64,000 nucleotides of DNA from Enhydrobacter sp. (GTDB lineage Bacteria > Pseudomonadota > Alphaproteobacteria > Reyranellales > Reyranellaceae). Each line of letters opens with the position of its first letter. Position 1 is the stretch's first letter. The notes below the pieces were generated by a model. That model was not told the DNA's origin and searched no databases. It worked only from the letters and a program-made list of their open reading frames with translations. Below are positions 39,476-48,972 of this stretch, piece by piece. The stretch is taken from NCBI GenBank assembly GCA_025808875.1, contig CP075528.1:2478473-2542472 (forward strand), in the 5' to 3' direction. The translations under genes were made by a program, and so were the position numbers.

Positions 39476-41497
39476 TCAGACGTCGAGATCGCGGGCGAAC
39501 TTGGCGTTCTGCTGAATGAAGGCGTAGCGCTTCTCCGGCTTGCGGCCCATCAGATCCTCGACCAGGGCGGCCGTACGCATCGATTCCCGGCGCTGCTCGG
39601 CGTCGGCTGCGGTCGGTATGTCGACCTTCAGCAGCACACGCTTGGCTGGGTCCATGGTGGTTTCGCGCAGGTGTACCGACTGCATCTCGCCCAGGCCCTT
39701 GAAGCGGCTGATCTCGACCTTGGCCGTGCCGTTGAAGGTCGTGCGCAGCAGCTCGTCCTTGTGGGCGTCGTCGATTGCATACTCCGTGCGGCCGCCCCGG
39801 CTCAGACGATAGAGCGGCGGCTGGGCGAGGAAGAGATGGCCGTTCTCGATCAGCTTCGGCATCTCGCGGTAGAAGAACGTCATCAGCAACGAGGCGATGT
39901 GCGCGCCGTCGACGTCGGCGTCCGTCATGATGATCACGCGCTCGTAGCGCAAGCGATCGTCGCTGTAGTGGGCGCCGGCGCCGCAGCCCAGCGCCTGGAT
40001 GAGGTCCTGGACTTCCTGGTTCTCGCGCAGCTTGTCGGCGCTGGCGCTGGCGACGTTCAGGATCTTGCCGCGCAACGGCAGGATCGCCTGGGTCTCGCGG
40101 TTGCGCGCGGCCTTCGCCGAGCCGCCGGCCGAATCGCCTTCGACCAGGAAGATCTCGGTGCCGGCGGCCGAACTGTTTGAGCAGTCGGCGAGCTTGCCCG
40201 GCAGGCGCAGCTTGCGCGTCGCGGTCTTGCGCTGCTGCTCGCGGTCCTGGCGGCGGCGCAGCCGTTCCTCGGCCTTCTCCACGACATGCTCGAGCAGCAC
40301 GTTGGCCGCTTCCTTGTCGCCGGTCAGCCAGTGCTCGAAATTGTCGCCCACGACGGTTTCGACCAGCTTGGTCGCCTCGACGGAGACCAGCCTCTCCTTG
40401 GTCTGGCCTTGGAACTGCGGCTGTTCGATGAACACCGACACGAGACCGGCTGCGCCATCGAAGACATCGTCGGCCGTGATGATGGAGCCCTTGCGGTTGC
40501 CGGTCAGCTCGGCATAGCGCTTGAGACCTCGCACGAGCGCGCTGCGGAAACCCGATTCGTGGGTGCCTCCCTCGGCGGTCGGTACGGTATTGCAGTACGA
40601 ACGCACGAAGCCGTCCTCGTCGGTCGGCCACCACACCGCCCATTCGACCTTGCCGCCCTTGCTGCCGTTAGTCTCGGTCCTGGCCTCACCGGCGAAGGGC
40701 TGGGGCACCACGGTCGGCCGCTCGCCGATCTCGAACACCAGGTAGTCCTTGAGGCCGCCGGCGAAGTGAAACGACTCTTCCTCCGGCACGCCGCCGCCCT
40801 TGGGCAGCAGGCTCTTGTCGCAGCGCCAGCGGATCTCGACACCGCGGAACAGGTAGGCCTTGGAGCGGGCCATGCGATGGAGGCGCTCGGGCGAAAAGAG
40901 CTGCTTTCCGAATATTTCCGGATCGGGATGGAACGTGAGGGTGGTGCCGCGCCGGTTGGGCGCCGGACCGTTGGCCTTCAACTTGGAGGCGGGCTTGCCG
41001 CGCGAGAAAGTCTGCGTCCAGGATTGACGGTCGCGGGCCACGTCGACGACGAGCTCGTCGGAGAGCGCGTTGACCACCGAGACGCCGACACCGTGCAGGC
41101 CGCCCGACGTCGCGTAAACCTTGCTGTTGAACTTGCCGCCGGAGTGCAGCGTCGTGAGGATGATCTCCAGCGCGGACTTGTTCTTGAACTTGGGGTGCGG
41201 GTCGACCGGAATGCCGCGTCCGTTGTCGCGCACCAGCACCTTGTTGCCGGCGAGCAACTCGACGTGGATGGTGTCGGCGTGGCCGGCAACGGCTTCGTCC
41301 ATGGCATTGTCCAGCACTTCGGCGACGAGATGGTGCAACGCCCGCTCGTCGGTACCGCCGATATACATGCCCGGCCGCTTGCGAACGGGCTCGAGCCCTT
41401 CCAGCACCTCGATGTCGCGGGCCGTGTAGGAGGTGTCCTTCCCGGAACCGGCACGCTTGCCGCCCGAGCGTTCGAACAGGTCGCCGTTCTTTGCCAT
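39476..41497 (-). CDS. parE: DNA topoisomerase IV subunit B
   Basis: The gene encodes 673 residues. ParE is the ATPase subunit that works with ParC to unlink daughter chromosomes. The GHKL ATPase motifs are EVLDNAMDEAVAGHAD, VRDNGRGIPVDPHPKFKNKS and GLHGVGVSVVNALSDEL; the TOPRIM part has EIFLVEGDSAGGSAKAARNR and IIMTDADVDGAHI. ParE and GyrB are alike, but the length (no GyrB insert) and the alphaproteobacterial N-terminus TARDIEVLEGLEPVRKRPGM favour ParE. The C-terminal FKGLGEMQSVHLRETTMDPA agrees. Confidence 0.94.
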   Translation of the reverse strand: MAKNGDLFERSGGKRAGSGKDTSYTARDIEVLEGLEPVRKRPGMYIGGTDERALHHLVAEVLDNAMDEAVAGHADTIHVELLAGNKVLVRDNGRGIPVDPHPKFKNKSALEIILTTLHSGGKFNSKVYATSGGLHGVGVSVVNALSDELVVDVARDRQSWTQTFSRGKPASKLKANGPAPNRRGTTLTFHPDPEIFGKQLFSPERLHRMARSKAYLFRGVEIRWRCDKSLLPKGGGVPEEESFHFAGGLKDYLVFEIGERPTVVPQPFAGEARTETNGSKGGKVEWAVWWPTDEDGFVRSYCNTVPTAEGGTHESGFRSALVRGLKRYAELTGNRKGSIITADDVFDGAAGLVSVFIEQPQFQGQTKERLVSVEATKLVETVVGDNFEHWLTGDKEAANVLLEHVVEKAEERLRRRQDREQQRKTATRKLRLPGKLADCSNSSAAGTEIFLVEGDSAGGSAKAARNRETQAILPLRGKILNVASASADKLRENQEVQDLIQALGCGAGAHYSDDRLRYERVIIMTDADVDGAHIASLLMTFFYREMPKLIENGHLFLAQPPLYRLSRGGRTEYAIDDAHKDELLRTTFNGTAKVEISRFKGLGEMQSVHLRETTMDPAKRVLLKVDIPTAADAEQRRESMRTAALVEDLMGRKPEKRYAFIQQNAKFARDLDV

Positions 41498-41607
41498 CTG
41501 TTGCTTCTTGTCTCGTGTCGGCCGCGCGAGGGGATCGCCGGATGGCCGCTATGCTATCGATATGGTAGGAAAGCCGCAGGAAAGCAACCACATCCAGTGG
41601 GGAAACG

Positions 41608-41994
41608 ATGGCCGAGGGCCCGCGCGATCCGATCATCCGGACCGTGCCGCAACCTGCCGACATGAACGGCAATGGCGACATTTTCGGCGGCTGGGTGTTG
41701 TCGCAGATGGACGTCGCGGGCGGCGTCCTGGCGGCACGGGCCGCCAAGGGCCGGGTCGCCACCGTGGCCATCACCGCCATGACGTTCGTGCAGCCAATCA
41801 AGGTGGGCGACGTCGTGTCGATCTACGGCCGTGTCGCCAGGATCGGCCGGACGTCGATCACCATCGACCTCGAGACCATGGTGCAACGCCGCCATGACGG
41901 TGCCGAAATTCGGGTGACCCATGGCACCTACGTGTTCGTGGCGATCGATGGCGAGGGCAGGCCTCGGCCGGTGCCACCCGAGGGAAGGGCATGA
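41608..41994 (+). CDS. Acyl-CoA thioesterase (YciA-like hotdog)
   Basis: The gene encodes 128 residues from an ATG preceded by GGGGAA. The hotdog-fold motifs are DMNGNGDIFGGWVLSQMDVA (the Asn/Asp and helix), TVAITAMTFVQPIKVGDVVS and the C-terminal strand VTHGTYVFVAID. The enzyme hydrolyses acyl-CoA thioesters, most often short or medium-length chains in YciA. The stop codon overlaps the start of the DUF1007 gene by four bases, so the three genes that follow may be translated together, although the functions do not obviously match. Confidence 0.92.
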   Translation: MAEGPRDPIIRTVPQPADMNGNGDIFGGWVLSQMDVAGGVLAARAAKGRVATVAITAMTFVQPIKVGDVVSIYGRVARIGRTSITIDLETMVQRRHDGAEIRVTHGTYVFVAIDGEGRPRPVPPEGRA

Positions 41995-42659
41995 AGCTTC
42001 TCGTCGCAATCCTGTCGGTGGTCTCGGTCCTGGTGCTGCCGGCGGCCGTCGCGGCGCATCCGCACATCTGGATTTCCCAGCTCGTGCGCGTCGTTACCAA
42101 GGACGGCAAGTTCACCCATGTCGAGATCGAATGGCGTTTCGATCCGTTCTCCAGCGAGATCGAGATCCCGCTGATCGACGAGAACGGCGACGGCAGGTTC
42201 TCGGCCAACGAGGTCAAGTTGCTGGCCAACGACATGATGCCGGAGCTGCAGAAGTACGGCTTCATGACGTGGCTCAACACCGGCGCCAAGGATTTCCGAC
42301 CGCCCAAGCGCCCGGTCTTCAGTGCCCGCGTCGACGATCCCGCCAGCTTCAAGCCGGCCGACTGGGACCGCTCGGCGGGCGACGGCGGGCAACCGATGCC
42401 GTCCAACAAGCGCGTCGAGCAGCCGGTGCCGCAGAAGCGCGGGCCGCGGAACCTGGTCTATGTCATGCGCTTCGAACTGCCCCAGCCGGTGACGCATTTC
42501 TCCATCGCCACATTCGATCCCGACGACTTCATCCGCATCGAGCTCGACAGGACGGCGCTGCCCGCCGGATGCACCGCCGCCAAGCATCCGAGCTACAAGG
42601 CCGAGTTCATTCGCGGCTATCCCGTTTTTGCCGACCTCGTCACGTGTCAGACGCTCTGA
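41991..42659 (+). CDS. DUF1007 family periplasmic protein
   Basis: The gene encodes 222 residues. A signal peptide (LLVAILSVVSVLVLPAAVAA) is followed by HPHIWIS at the mature N-terminus, the family hallmark with likely metal-binding histidines. EVEIEWRFDPF-like sequence, LIDENGDGRFSANEVKLLAN and GCTAAKHPSYKAEFIRGYPV complete the domain. DUF1007 proteins are nearly always next to NicO-type Ni/Co permeases, as here. The protein probably binds nickel, cobalt or zinc in the periplasm. A His-Cys segment near the end may also bind metal. Confidence 0.9.
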   Translation: MKLLVAILSVVSVLVLPAAVAAHPHIWISQLVRVVTKDGKFTHVEIEWRFDPFSSEIEIPLIDENGDGRFSANEVKLLANDMMPELQKYGFMTWLNTGAKDFRPPKRPVFSARVDDPASFKPADWDRSAGDGGQPMPSNKRVEQPVPQKRGPRNLVYVMRFELPQPVTHFSIATFDPDDFIRIELDRTALPAGCTAAKHPSYKAEFIRGYPVFADLVTCQTL

Positions 42660-43564
42660 GAACCAACGTCCTGCGCTCCCCCTTCCTCTGGGTGGGCATT
42701 CTGCTGCTGCTTGTGCTCGGGGCGGGGCTGGTGTTCAGCGACGGCGTCGCCGAACTCGCCCGCTACTCGGCCGAATACCAGCAGCGCATCCAGCGCACGC
42801 TGTCGGTCTCGTTGCGCGACATCCAGTCCGGGACGGGGTCGCTCGCGCTGTGGACGCTGATCATCGTGTGCTTCGGTTACGGCGTGGTGCACACGCTCGG
42901 GCCCGGCCACGGCAAGGCCATTGTCGTCGCCTATTTCCTCGACAGCACCCGCCCGCACGCCTGGATCGAGGGCATCCTGGCCGGCGCCTGGATCGCCTTC
43001 ACGCACACGCTCGCGGCGTTGATTCTCGCCGCCGTGCTGAAGCTCTTCTATACCGTCGGCCTGCTGGGCGCGTTGCGCGAGGTGCGCAACGTCGAGATCT
43101 TCGCCTACGTCCTGATCCTGCTGGTCGGCTTCTGGCGGCTATGGGCGGGCATTACCGGCCGCCTCCACGAACACCATCACGGCGACGAGCCTGGTGGACA
43201 TCGCCACGACCACGATCACGGTCACGATCATCACCACGACGCCCCGCAGAAGCGCAGTATTTCCGGCTGGATTCTGCTGACGGCGGCTGGCATTGCGCCC
43301 TGCGCCGGCGCCCTCATCGTCGTGCTCCTGTCGGTGGCGATGGGGGTGATCTGGGCGGGCGTCATTGGCGTGATCGCGATCGCGGTGGGCATGGCGATCA
43401 CGCTCGGCGCCATCGGCATGATCTCGATGGCCGCGCACCGCCTCATCATCGCCGAAGGCCGGTCGAGGGAAATCGGCCGCTTCACCGCCATTGCCGCGTC
43501 GCTGATCGTCATCGCCACCGCCGGAACGCTGCTGCTGGGCGCCTTGTCGCGCTTCTTCAAGTAG
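42644..43564 (+). CDS. NicO/RcnA-type nickel/cobalt permease, GTG start
   Basis: The gene encodes 306 residues if it starts at the GTG 42644, inside the DUF1007 gene; there is no good Shine-Dalgarno and no in-frame ATG near, so the start is uncertain. Six hydrophobic helices lie around a His-rich loop with LHEHHHGDEPGGHRHDHDHG and HDHHHD. The motif VVHTLGPGHGKAIVVAYFLD is the metal-selective helix of this family. The protein transports nickel or cobalt through the inner membrane, for export in RcnA or uptake in others. Coupling with DUF1007 favours uptake or trafficking. No metal-box operator is obvious upstream. Confidence 0.87.
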   Translation: MSDALRTNVLRSPFLWVGILLLLVLGAGLVFSDGVAELARYSAEYQQRIQRTLSVSLRDIQSGTGSLALWTLIIVCFGYGVVHTLGPGHGKAIVVAYFLDSTRPHAWIEGILAGAWIAFTHTLAALILAAVLKLFYTVGLLGALREVRNVEIFAYVLILLVGFWRLWAGITGRLHEHHHGDEPGGHRHDHDHGHDHHHDAPQKRSISGWILLTAAGIAPCAGALIVVLLSVAMGVIWAGVIGVIAIAVGMAITLGAIGMISMAAHRLIIAEGRSREIGRFTAIAASLIVIATAGTLLLGALSRFFK

Positions 43565-43590
43565 TGGCGCCGCGAAGCCAGGAGACGCCC

Positions 43591-44511
43591 ATGCCGTATC
43601 TTGTTGCTGCCGATCAACCTGCCGGATCGGCGGGACGGCGATTTCGTGAATTGATCGAGCGGCCGGGCATCCTGCAACTCCCCGGCGCGCACAATGGACT
43701 GGCCGCCTTGCAGGCGAAGTTGGTCGGCTTCGACGCCTTGTACCTGTCGGGCGCGGGCATGTCGGCCTCGATGGGCTTGCCCGATCTCGGCATCATCACG
43801 ATCGACGAGGTCTGCTTCTTCATTCGTCAGGTCGCCCGCGCGAGCGGCCTGCCGGTGCTGGTCGACGGTGACACGGGCTATGGCGAGGCGCTGAACGTCA
43901 TGCACATGGTGCGTGCCTTCGAGGAGGCGGGCGCCGGAGCCGTCCACATCGAGGACCAACTGCTGCCCAAGAAATGCGGCCATCTCAACGACAAGAAACT
44001 CGCCGATCCGCACGACATGGCGGCCAAGGTGGCGGCCGCCGCCAGGGCACGGCGCGATCTCTGCGTCATCGCGCGCACCGATGCGGCGGCGAGCGAAGGC
44101 ATCGACGGCGCGGTCGCTCGCGCGAAGCGCTATCTCGAGGCCGGCGCCGACGCGATCTTTCCCGAGGCCCTGCACAATGCCGAGATGTTCCGCGCCTTCG
44201 CCAGGGCGATGCCCGGCGTGAAGCTGCTCGCCAACATGACCGAATTCGGCCGCACGCCGTTCTTCACCGCCTCCGAGTTCGAGGCCATGGGCTACGCCAT
44301 GGTGATCTGGCCGGTGTCGGCGCTGCGCGTCGCCAACAAGGCGCAGGAACGGCTCTACGCCGCGATCCGGCGCGACGGCGGCACGCAGAACATGATCGGC
44401 GAGATGCAGACCCGCGCCGAGCTGTACGCCACCATCGACTACGCCGGCTACGAGGCGCTCGACGCCTCGATCGTGAAGACCGTCGTCCCCCAAGGCATGC
44501 CGCAACGGTAG
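43591..44511 (+). CDS. prpB: Methylisocitrate lyase-like enzyme (ICL/PEP mutase superfamily)
   Basis: The gene encodes 306 residues from the ATG at 43591, with AGGAGA upstream. The catalytic cysteine is in LLPKKCGHLNDK. Other conserved blocks are LYLSGAGMSASMGLPDLG, LPVLVDGDTGYGEALNVMH, VHIEDQLLPKK and LLANMTEFGRTPFFTA. This order is typical of PrpB, which cleaves 2-methylisocitrate to pyruvate and succinate in propionate breakdown. No prpC or prpD is nearby, so the exact substrate is less sure. The convergent amidase gene is 10 bases away. Confidence 0.88.
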   Translation: MPYLVAADQPAGSAGRRFRELIERPGILQLPGAHNGLAALQAKLVGFDALYLSGAGMSASMGLPDLGIITIDEVCFFIRQVARASGLPVLVDGDTGYGEALNVMHMVRAFEEAGAGAVHIEDQLLPKKCGHLNDKKLADPHDMAAKVAAAARARRDLCVIARTDAAASEGIDGAVARAKRYLEAGADAIFPEALHNAEMFRAFARAMPGVKLLANMTEFGRTPFFTASEFEAMGYAMVIWPVSALRVANKAQERLYAAIRRDGGTQNMIGEMQTRAELYATIDYAGYEALDASIVKTVVPQGMPQR

Positions 44512-44521
44512 GGCACGACCG

Positions 44522-45928
44522 TCACAGCCCGAGACTCGCCAGGTCGGGCGCGCGCCTATGGAAGTCGGTGGCGTCCTGAAAGGCCTTGCCGAGCTTGAGG
44601 ACGTCGCGCTCGGCAAACGGCTTGCCGACGATCTGGATACCGATCGGCAGACTGGACGAGAAGCCGGCCGGCATGGCGAGGCTGCAGAGCCCCAGGTAGT
44701 TCGCCGGCCGTGTGAGGTAGCCCGGCATGGGCGAGGCTTCGTCGACATCGGCAAGCGGGATCGCCGGCACCGCCATGGTGGGCAACAGGATGGCATCGTA
44801 AGCGTCGAACCACCGGGCGAAGGCCTGGCGCCGGCCCGCCATGCGGCGCAATTCCTGGGCATAGGCGCCGGGCGGCACCTGCTTGGCGGCCAAGGCGCGC
44901 GAGCGTACGCCGGGACCGATCGCCTTGCTGGTGTCTTCGATGTAGTCACGATGCAGCGAGAAGGCCTCCGAGGCAATGATCGTTCCGGCCGGCTGCGAGA
45001 GATCGAAATACCAGTCGGGCAGCTTGCACGGCACGACTGTCGCGCCCAACCCTTCGAAGGAGCGCGCCGCATCGCGCCATGCGCTCGTCACCGCAGGATG
45101 CATGAAGTCCGGCAGCTGCTTCTCGTCGGGAAGCGCGATCCTCATCCCCTTCACCGCGCCGCCGCGCGTCGCCTGCGTGAAATCCTCGCACGGTTGTCCG
45201 AATGTGGCCGGGTCGTGAGGATCGGGGGCGGCGAGCGCATTCAACAACAGCGCGCAATCCTCAACGCAGCGGGCCAGCGGGCCGATCGAATCGAGCGTCC
45301 AGCTGAGCAGCATGGTGCCGTTGAGGCCAATGCGCCCGAACGTAACTTTGAGGCCGACAATCCCGTTGAAGGCGGCGGGTATCCGTACCGAGCCGCCGGT
45401 GTCGCTGCCGATGCCGGCCGGCGTCAGGCGCGCGGCGATGGCGACGCCGGTGCCGCTCGATGAGCCGCCGGGCACGCGATGGGTCTTCATATCCCATGGA
45501 TTCCAGGGCGCACCCATGAGCGGGTTGGTGCCCCATCCGCCGAACGCGAATTCGACCATGTGCAGCTTGCCGAGCGGCACCATGCCGGCCGCGGTCAGTC
45601 GCTCGACGGTGGTAGCGGTCTCGGTCGCGATGCGCTTCTCCAGCATCTTCGAGCCGCCGGTGCCGATGCGACCGGTGATGTCGCACAGATCCTTGTAGGC
45701 GATGGGCAGGCCGTGAAGCCTGCCGAGCGGAAGGCCCGTCGAGCGCTGCATGTCGGCGGCATCGGCGAGGGTGCGGGCCTCCCTGGCGTAGATCTCGGTG
45801 AAGGCATGAAGCTTGCTGTCCGCCTTCTCGATGCGCGCGAGCAATGCGTCGACGATGTCGCGGGAGGAGAAGCGCTTGTCCTCGAGGCCCGAAGCGAGTT
45901 CCGTGAGGGTGAGCGTGTGCAAGGTCAT
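44522..45928 (-). CDS. Amidase signature family enzyme
   Basis: The gene encodes 468 residues from the ATG at 45928, overlapping the SDR stop (TGATG); a longer frame reaches 45985. The Ser-cisSer-Lys triad is present: Lys in HGLPIAYKDLCDI, the glycine/serine loop RVPGGSSSGTGVAIAARLTP, and the nucleophile in GIGSDTGGSVRIPAAFNGIV. GLKVTFGRIGLNG follows. These enzymes hydrolyse amides such as carbamoylated or aryl amides; it is not a GatA, as GatB/C are absent. It is probably in one transcript with the SDR gene. Confidence 0.92.
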   Translation of the reverse strand: MTLHTLTLTELASGLEDKRFSSRDIVDALLARIEKADSKLHAFTEIYAREARTLADAADMQRSTGLPLGRLHGLPIAYKDLCDITGRIGTGGSKMLEKRIATETATTVERLTAAGMVPLGKLHMVEFAFGGWGTNPLMGAPWNPWDMKTHRVPGGSSSGTGVAIAARLTPAGIGSDTGGSVRIPAAFNGIVGLKVTFGRIGLNGTMLLSWTLDSIGPLARCVEDCALLLNALAAPDPHDPATFGQPCEDFTQATRGGAVKGMRIALPDEKQLPDFMHPAVTSAWRDAARSFEGLGATVVPCKLPDWYFDLSQPAGTIIASEAFSLHRDYIEDTSKAIGPGVRSRALAAKQVPPGAYAQELRRMAGRRQAFARWFDAYDAILLPTMAVPAIPLADVDEASPMPGYLTRPANYLGLCSLAMPAGFSSSLPIGIQIVGKPFAERDVLKLGKAFQDATDFHRRAPDLASLGL

Positions 45929-46671
45929 CAGTAGGTCGCCCTTCCGCCGGAGAGATCGAACACGGCCGCGGTGCTGAAGGTGCAAAGCGGTGACGCTAGC
46001 CAGGCGACGATCTCGGCGACCTCGGCGACCTCGCCAAACCGGTTCATGGGAATCTTCGAGAGCATGTACTGGATATGCTGCTCCGTCATCTGGCTGAACA
46101 ATTCAGTCTTCACCACCGCTGGCGCCACGCAGTTCACCAGCACGCCCGACGTCGCCAGTTCCTTGCCAAGCGACTTGGTCAGGCCGATGACACCGGCTTT
46201 CGATGCGGAGTATGCCGACGCATTCGGGTTGCCTTCCTTGCCGGCCACCGAGGCGATGTTGACGATGCGCCCCCAACCACGCCCGGCCATGCCCGCCGCG
46301 ACCGCGCGATTGCAGAGGAAGACGCCGGTCAGGTTGATGTCGATCACCTGCCTCCACGCATCGACGGGATATTGCGCGACCGTGGTATTGGGGCCGGTGA
46401 TCCCGGCGCTGGCGATCAGGATGTCGGGAGACGCAAGCAGCTTCTCTGTGGTCGCCAGGGCGGTGTTCACCGAGGTTTCGCTGGTCACGTCGACTTCAAC
46501 GGCGATCGCGCCCTCAAGTGCCGTCGCCGACTGGCGCGCGCGCGCGATGTCGCGATCCCACAATGCCACCCGGCCGCCGCCGGCGGCGATTTTTGCCGCA
46601 CAAGCCAGTCCAATGCCGCGGGCCCCACCGGTTATGATGGCGGATCGATCCTTGAACAAGTCGGGGCCCAT
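45928..46671 (-). CDS. Short-chain dehydrogenase/reductase
   Basis: The gene encodes 247 residues. I chose the ATG at 46671, preceded by GGAGG; the in-frame codon at 46683 has no good ribosome-binding site. The cofactor loop is AIITGGARGIGLACAAKI, ASAGITGPNTTVAQYP replaces the usual NNAG, and the catalytic Ser and YSASKAGVIGLTKSLGKEL are intact. VNCVAPAVVKTELF and MNRFGEVAEVAEIVAWLAS fit 3-oxoacyl reductase-like SDRs. The substrate is unknown. The amidase gene follows with a one-base overlap. Confidence 0.92.
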   Translation of the reverse strand: MGPDLFKDRSAIITGGARGIGLACAAKIAAGGGRVALWDRDIARARQSATALEGAIAVEVDVTSETSVNTALATTEKLLASPDILIASAGITGPNTTVAQYPVDAWRQVIDINLTGVFLCNRAVAAGMAGRGWGRIVNIASVAGKEGNPNASAYSASKAGVIGLTKSLGKELATSGVLVNCVAPAVVKTELFSQMTEQHIQYMLSKIPMNRFGEVAEVAEIVAWLASPLCTFSTAAVFDLSGGRATY

Positions 46672-46779
46672 GCTGCCTCCCAAGCGCTTGAATTGTCGGG
46701 GCGATTCCTACCATATCGGGCCACCGACCCATCCGCTACACTGATACCTTCGTCTCGCCCCCGAGTTCTCCGGAGTATC

Positions 46780-47703
46780 ATGTCTTCGTCCGTGCCCACG
46801 TCCATCGACGCCACCATCGAGCTGTTGAAGAAGGGCGACTACATCGCCGATCGCAGCCTCGCGACCGTGCTCTTTCTTGCCTTGAAGCTCGGAAGGCCAC
46901 TCTTTTGCGAAGGCGAGGCCGGTGTCGGCAAGACCGAGATCGCCAAAGTTCTCGCCTCTGCTCTCGGTCGACCGCTGATCCGGCTTCAATGCTACGAGGG
47001 TCTCGACATCAATTCGGCGGTGTACGAGTGGAACTACTCGCGCCAGATGCTCGAAATTCGCCTGGCCGAAGCCCAGGGCGTCCAAGACCGCAACGAACTG
47101 GCATCCGACATCTTCGACGAGCGCTTCCTGATCCGCCGGCCGCTGCTGGAAGCGCTGAGGCCCCATGTCGAAGGCGCGCCGGTGCTGCTGATCGACGAGC
47201 TCGACCGTACCGACGAGCCGTTCGAGGCCTATCTCCTCGAGGTCCTGTCCGATTTTCAGGTGACGATCCCGGAGCTCGGTACGATCAAGGCGGCCGAAAA
47301 GCCGATCGTGATCGTGACGTCCAATCGCACGCGCGAGATCCACGATGCGCTGAAGCGCCGCTGTTTCTATCACTGGGTCGACTATCCCGACTTGCAGCGC
47401 GAGCTCGAAATCCTGAAGGTCAAGGCACCGGGCGCCGGCGAACGGCTGTCGCGCCAGGTGGTCGGCTTCGTACAGGAACTGCGCAAGCTCGATCTTTTCA
47501 AGTCGCCGGGTGTGGCCGAATCGATCGACTGGGCGACGGCACTCTCGGAGTTGAACGCCCTCGATCTCGATCCACGCACGGTCAACGACACGCTCGGCGT
47601 GTTGCTGAAGTACCAGGACGACATCCAGCGCCTGCAGGGCTCGGAGGCGGCCGACATCCTGCGCAAGGTCAAGTCCGACATCGCCGCCCAGCCGCTGGGT
47701 TAG
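46780..47703 (+). CDS. coxD: CoxD-like MoxR-type AAA+ ATPase
   Basis: The gene encodes 307 residues from the ATG at 46780; a long in-frame extension back to 46075 overlaps the SDR gene and is rejected. Walker A is CEGEAGVGKTEIA (about 44-54), Walker B is VLLIDELDR (about 135-143), and sensor 1 is IVIVTSNRTREI. This is the MoxR/CoxD branch. CoxD is a chaperone for assembling the Mo-Cu active site of carbon monoxide dehydrogenase. It is followed by a CoxE-like VWA gene 18 bases later, as usual for the MoxR-VWA pair. Confidence 0.88.
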   Translation: MSSSVPTSIDATIELLKKGDYIADRSLATVLFLALKLGRPLFCEGEAGVGKTEIAKVLASALGRPLIRLQCYEGLDINSAVYEWNYSRQMLEIRLAEAQGVQDRNELASDIFDERFLIRRPLLEALRPHVEGAPVLLIDELDRTDEPFEAYLLEVLSDFQVTIPELGTIKAAEKPIVIVTSNRTREIHDALKRRCFYHWVDYPDLQRELEILKVKAPGAGERLSRQVVGFVQELRKLDLFKSPGVAESIDWATALSELNALDLDPRTVNDTLGVLLKYQDDIQRLQGSEAADILRKVKSDIAAQPLG

Positions 47704-47721
47704 CGCATCGGGGGCTCGCGC

Positions 47722-48969
47722 ATGGACACCCTGACCGACGCCTCGCGCGAGCCTCCTGGAACGGGCCGGCTCGCCAGCAATATCGTGCATTTCGCGCGCA
47801 CGCTGCGCTCAGCCGGACTCAGGGTCGGGCCCGGACAGGTTCTGCGCGCGATCGAGGCGGTGGAGGCAGCGGGGCTGAGGAAACGCGACGATTTCTACTG
47901 GACGCTCCATTCGGTGTTCGTGAATCGGCGCGATCAGCGCGAGCTGTTCGATCAGGCCTTTCACGTCTATTGGCGCAACCCGCGCCTGCTCGAGAAGATG
48001 ATGGAGATGTTGCTGCCCCAGGTCGATGTCCCGGCCGACCCCGAGCAACGCAAGACCCTCAGCCGCCGGCTGCAGGAGGCCTTGCAACCCGGACGAGGCG
48101 AGGCGCCCGAGGAAGAGGGGGAGAAGCCGGAGGTCGAAATCGAGGCGACCTTCACGGTGTCCGACCGCGAGATCCTGCAGCACAGGGACTTCGAGCAGAT
48201 GTCTCAGGCGGAGGTCGACGAGGCACTGCGCGCCATATCGCGGCTGAGACTGCCGGTGCCGGAACGACGCACACGACGCTATCGGTCGGCCCGGCGCGGG
48301 CCGCGCATCGACTTTCGAGCGTCCCTGCGACGGGCACTTCGTCCCGAGGGGCTGACCGAGTTGCGCAAACGGGAGCCGCGCCGCCGGCCGCCGCCGCTCG
48401 TTATTCTGTGCGACATCTCGGGCTCGATGGCGCGATACACGCGCATGTTCCTGCATTTCATGCACGCCATCACCAACGATCGCGATCGCGTCTACTGCTT
48501 CACCTTCGGCACGCGGTTGACGAACGTGACGCGGTCGTTGCGCAGCAAGGATGTCGACATCGCGTTGCAGAAGGCATCGGCACAGGTCGAGGACTGGTCG
48601 GGCGGCACGCGCATCGGCCAGACTCTCCACGAGTTCAACAACAAATGGTCGCGCCGCGTGCTCGGGCAGGGGGCCGTCGTTCTGCTCATCACCGACGGAC
48701 TCGACCGCGAGGGCGCAGCCGGGCTGGGCGAGGAGATGGAGCGTCTGCACAAATCCTGCAGACGGCTCATCTGGCTGAACCCGCTCTTGCGATATGGCGG
48801 CTATGAGCCCAAGTCTCAGGGCAACAAGGCGATGATGCCCCATGTCGACGAGTTCCGGCCGGTGCACAATCTCGAGAGCCTGGCCGGGCTGATCGCGGCG
48901 CTGGACGTAACGTCCCACCGGGTCGACCGGCGACTCGTGGATTGGCAAACTGAATTGCGCAAGGAGTAG
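47722..48969 (+). CDS. coxE: CoxE-like VWA-domain protein
   Basis: The gene encodes 415 residues. The C-terminal VWA domain has the metal-ion adhesion site DISGS (about 231-235), with GGTRIGQTL and VVLLITDGLDR supplying the other ligands. The N-terminal half is helical with an acidic linker (EEEGEKPEVEIE) and a basic segment (RRTRRYRSARRGPRIDFR). It acts with the CoxD ATPase in the cytoplasm to mature a molybdenum hydroxylase. The start at 47722 is preceded by GGGG; the XdhC-type gene follows three bases after its stop. Confidence 0.9.
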   Translation: MDTLTDASREPPGTGRLASNIVHFARTLRSAGLRVGPGQVLRAIEAVEAAGLRKRDDFYWTLHSVFVNRRDQRELFDQAFHVYWRNPRLLEKMMEMLLPQVDVPADPEQRKTLSRRLQEALQPGRGEAPEEEGEKPEVEIEATFTVSDREILQHRDFEQMSQAEVDEALRAISRLRLPVPERRTRRYRSARRGPRIDFRASLRRALRPEGLTELRKREPRRRPPPLVILCDISGSMARYTRMFLHFMHAITNDRDRVYCFTFGTRLTNVTRSLRSKDVDIALQKASAQVEDWSGGTRIGQTLHEFNNKWSRRVLGQGAVVLLITDGLDREGAAGLGEEMERLHKSCRRLIWLNPLLRYGGYEPKSQGNKAMMPHVDEFRPVHNLESLAGLIAALDVTSHRVDRRLVDWQTELRKE

Positions 48970-48972
48970 ACC

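Noticed and set aside
46075..46779. In-frame upstream extension of the CoxD-like gene
   Set aside because: It overlaps the SDR gene on the opposite strand and has no family features; the family start is at 46780.
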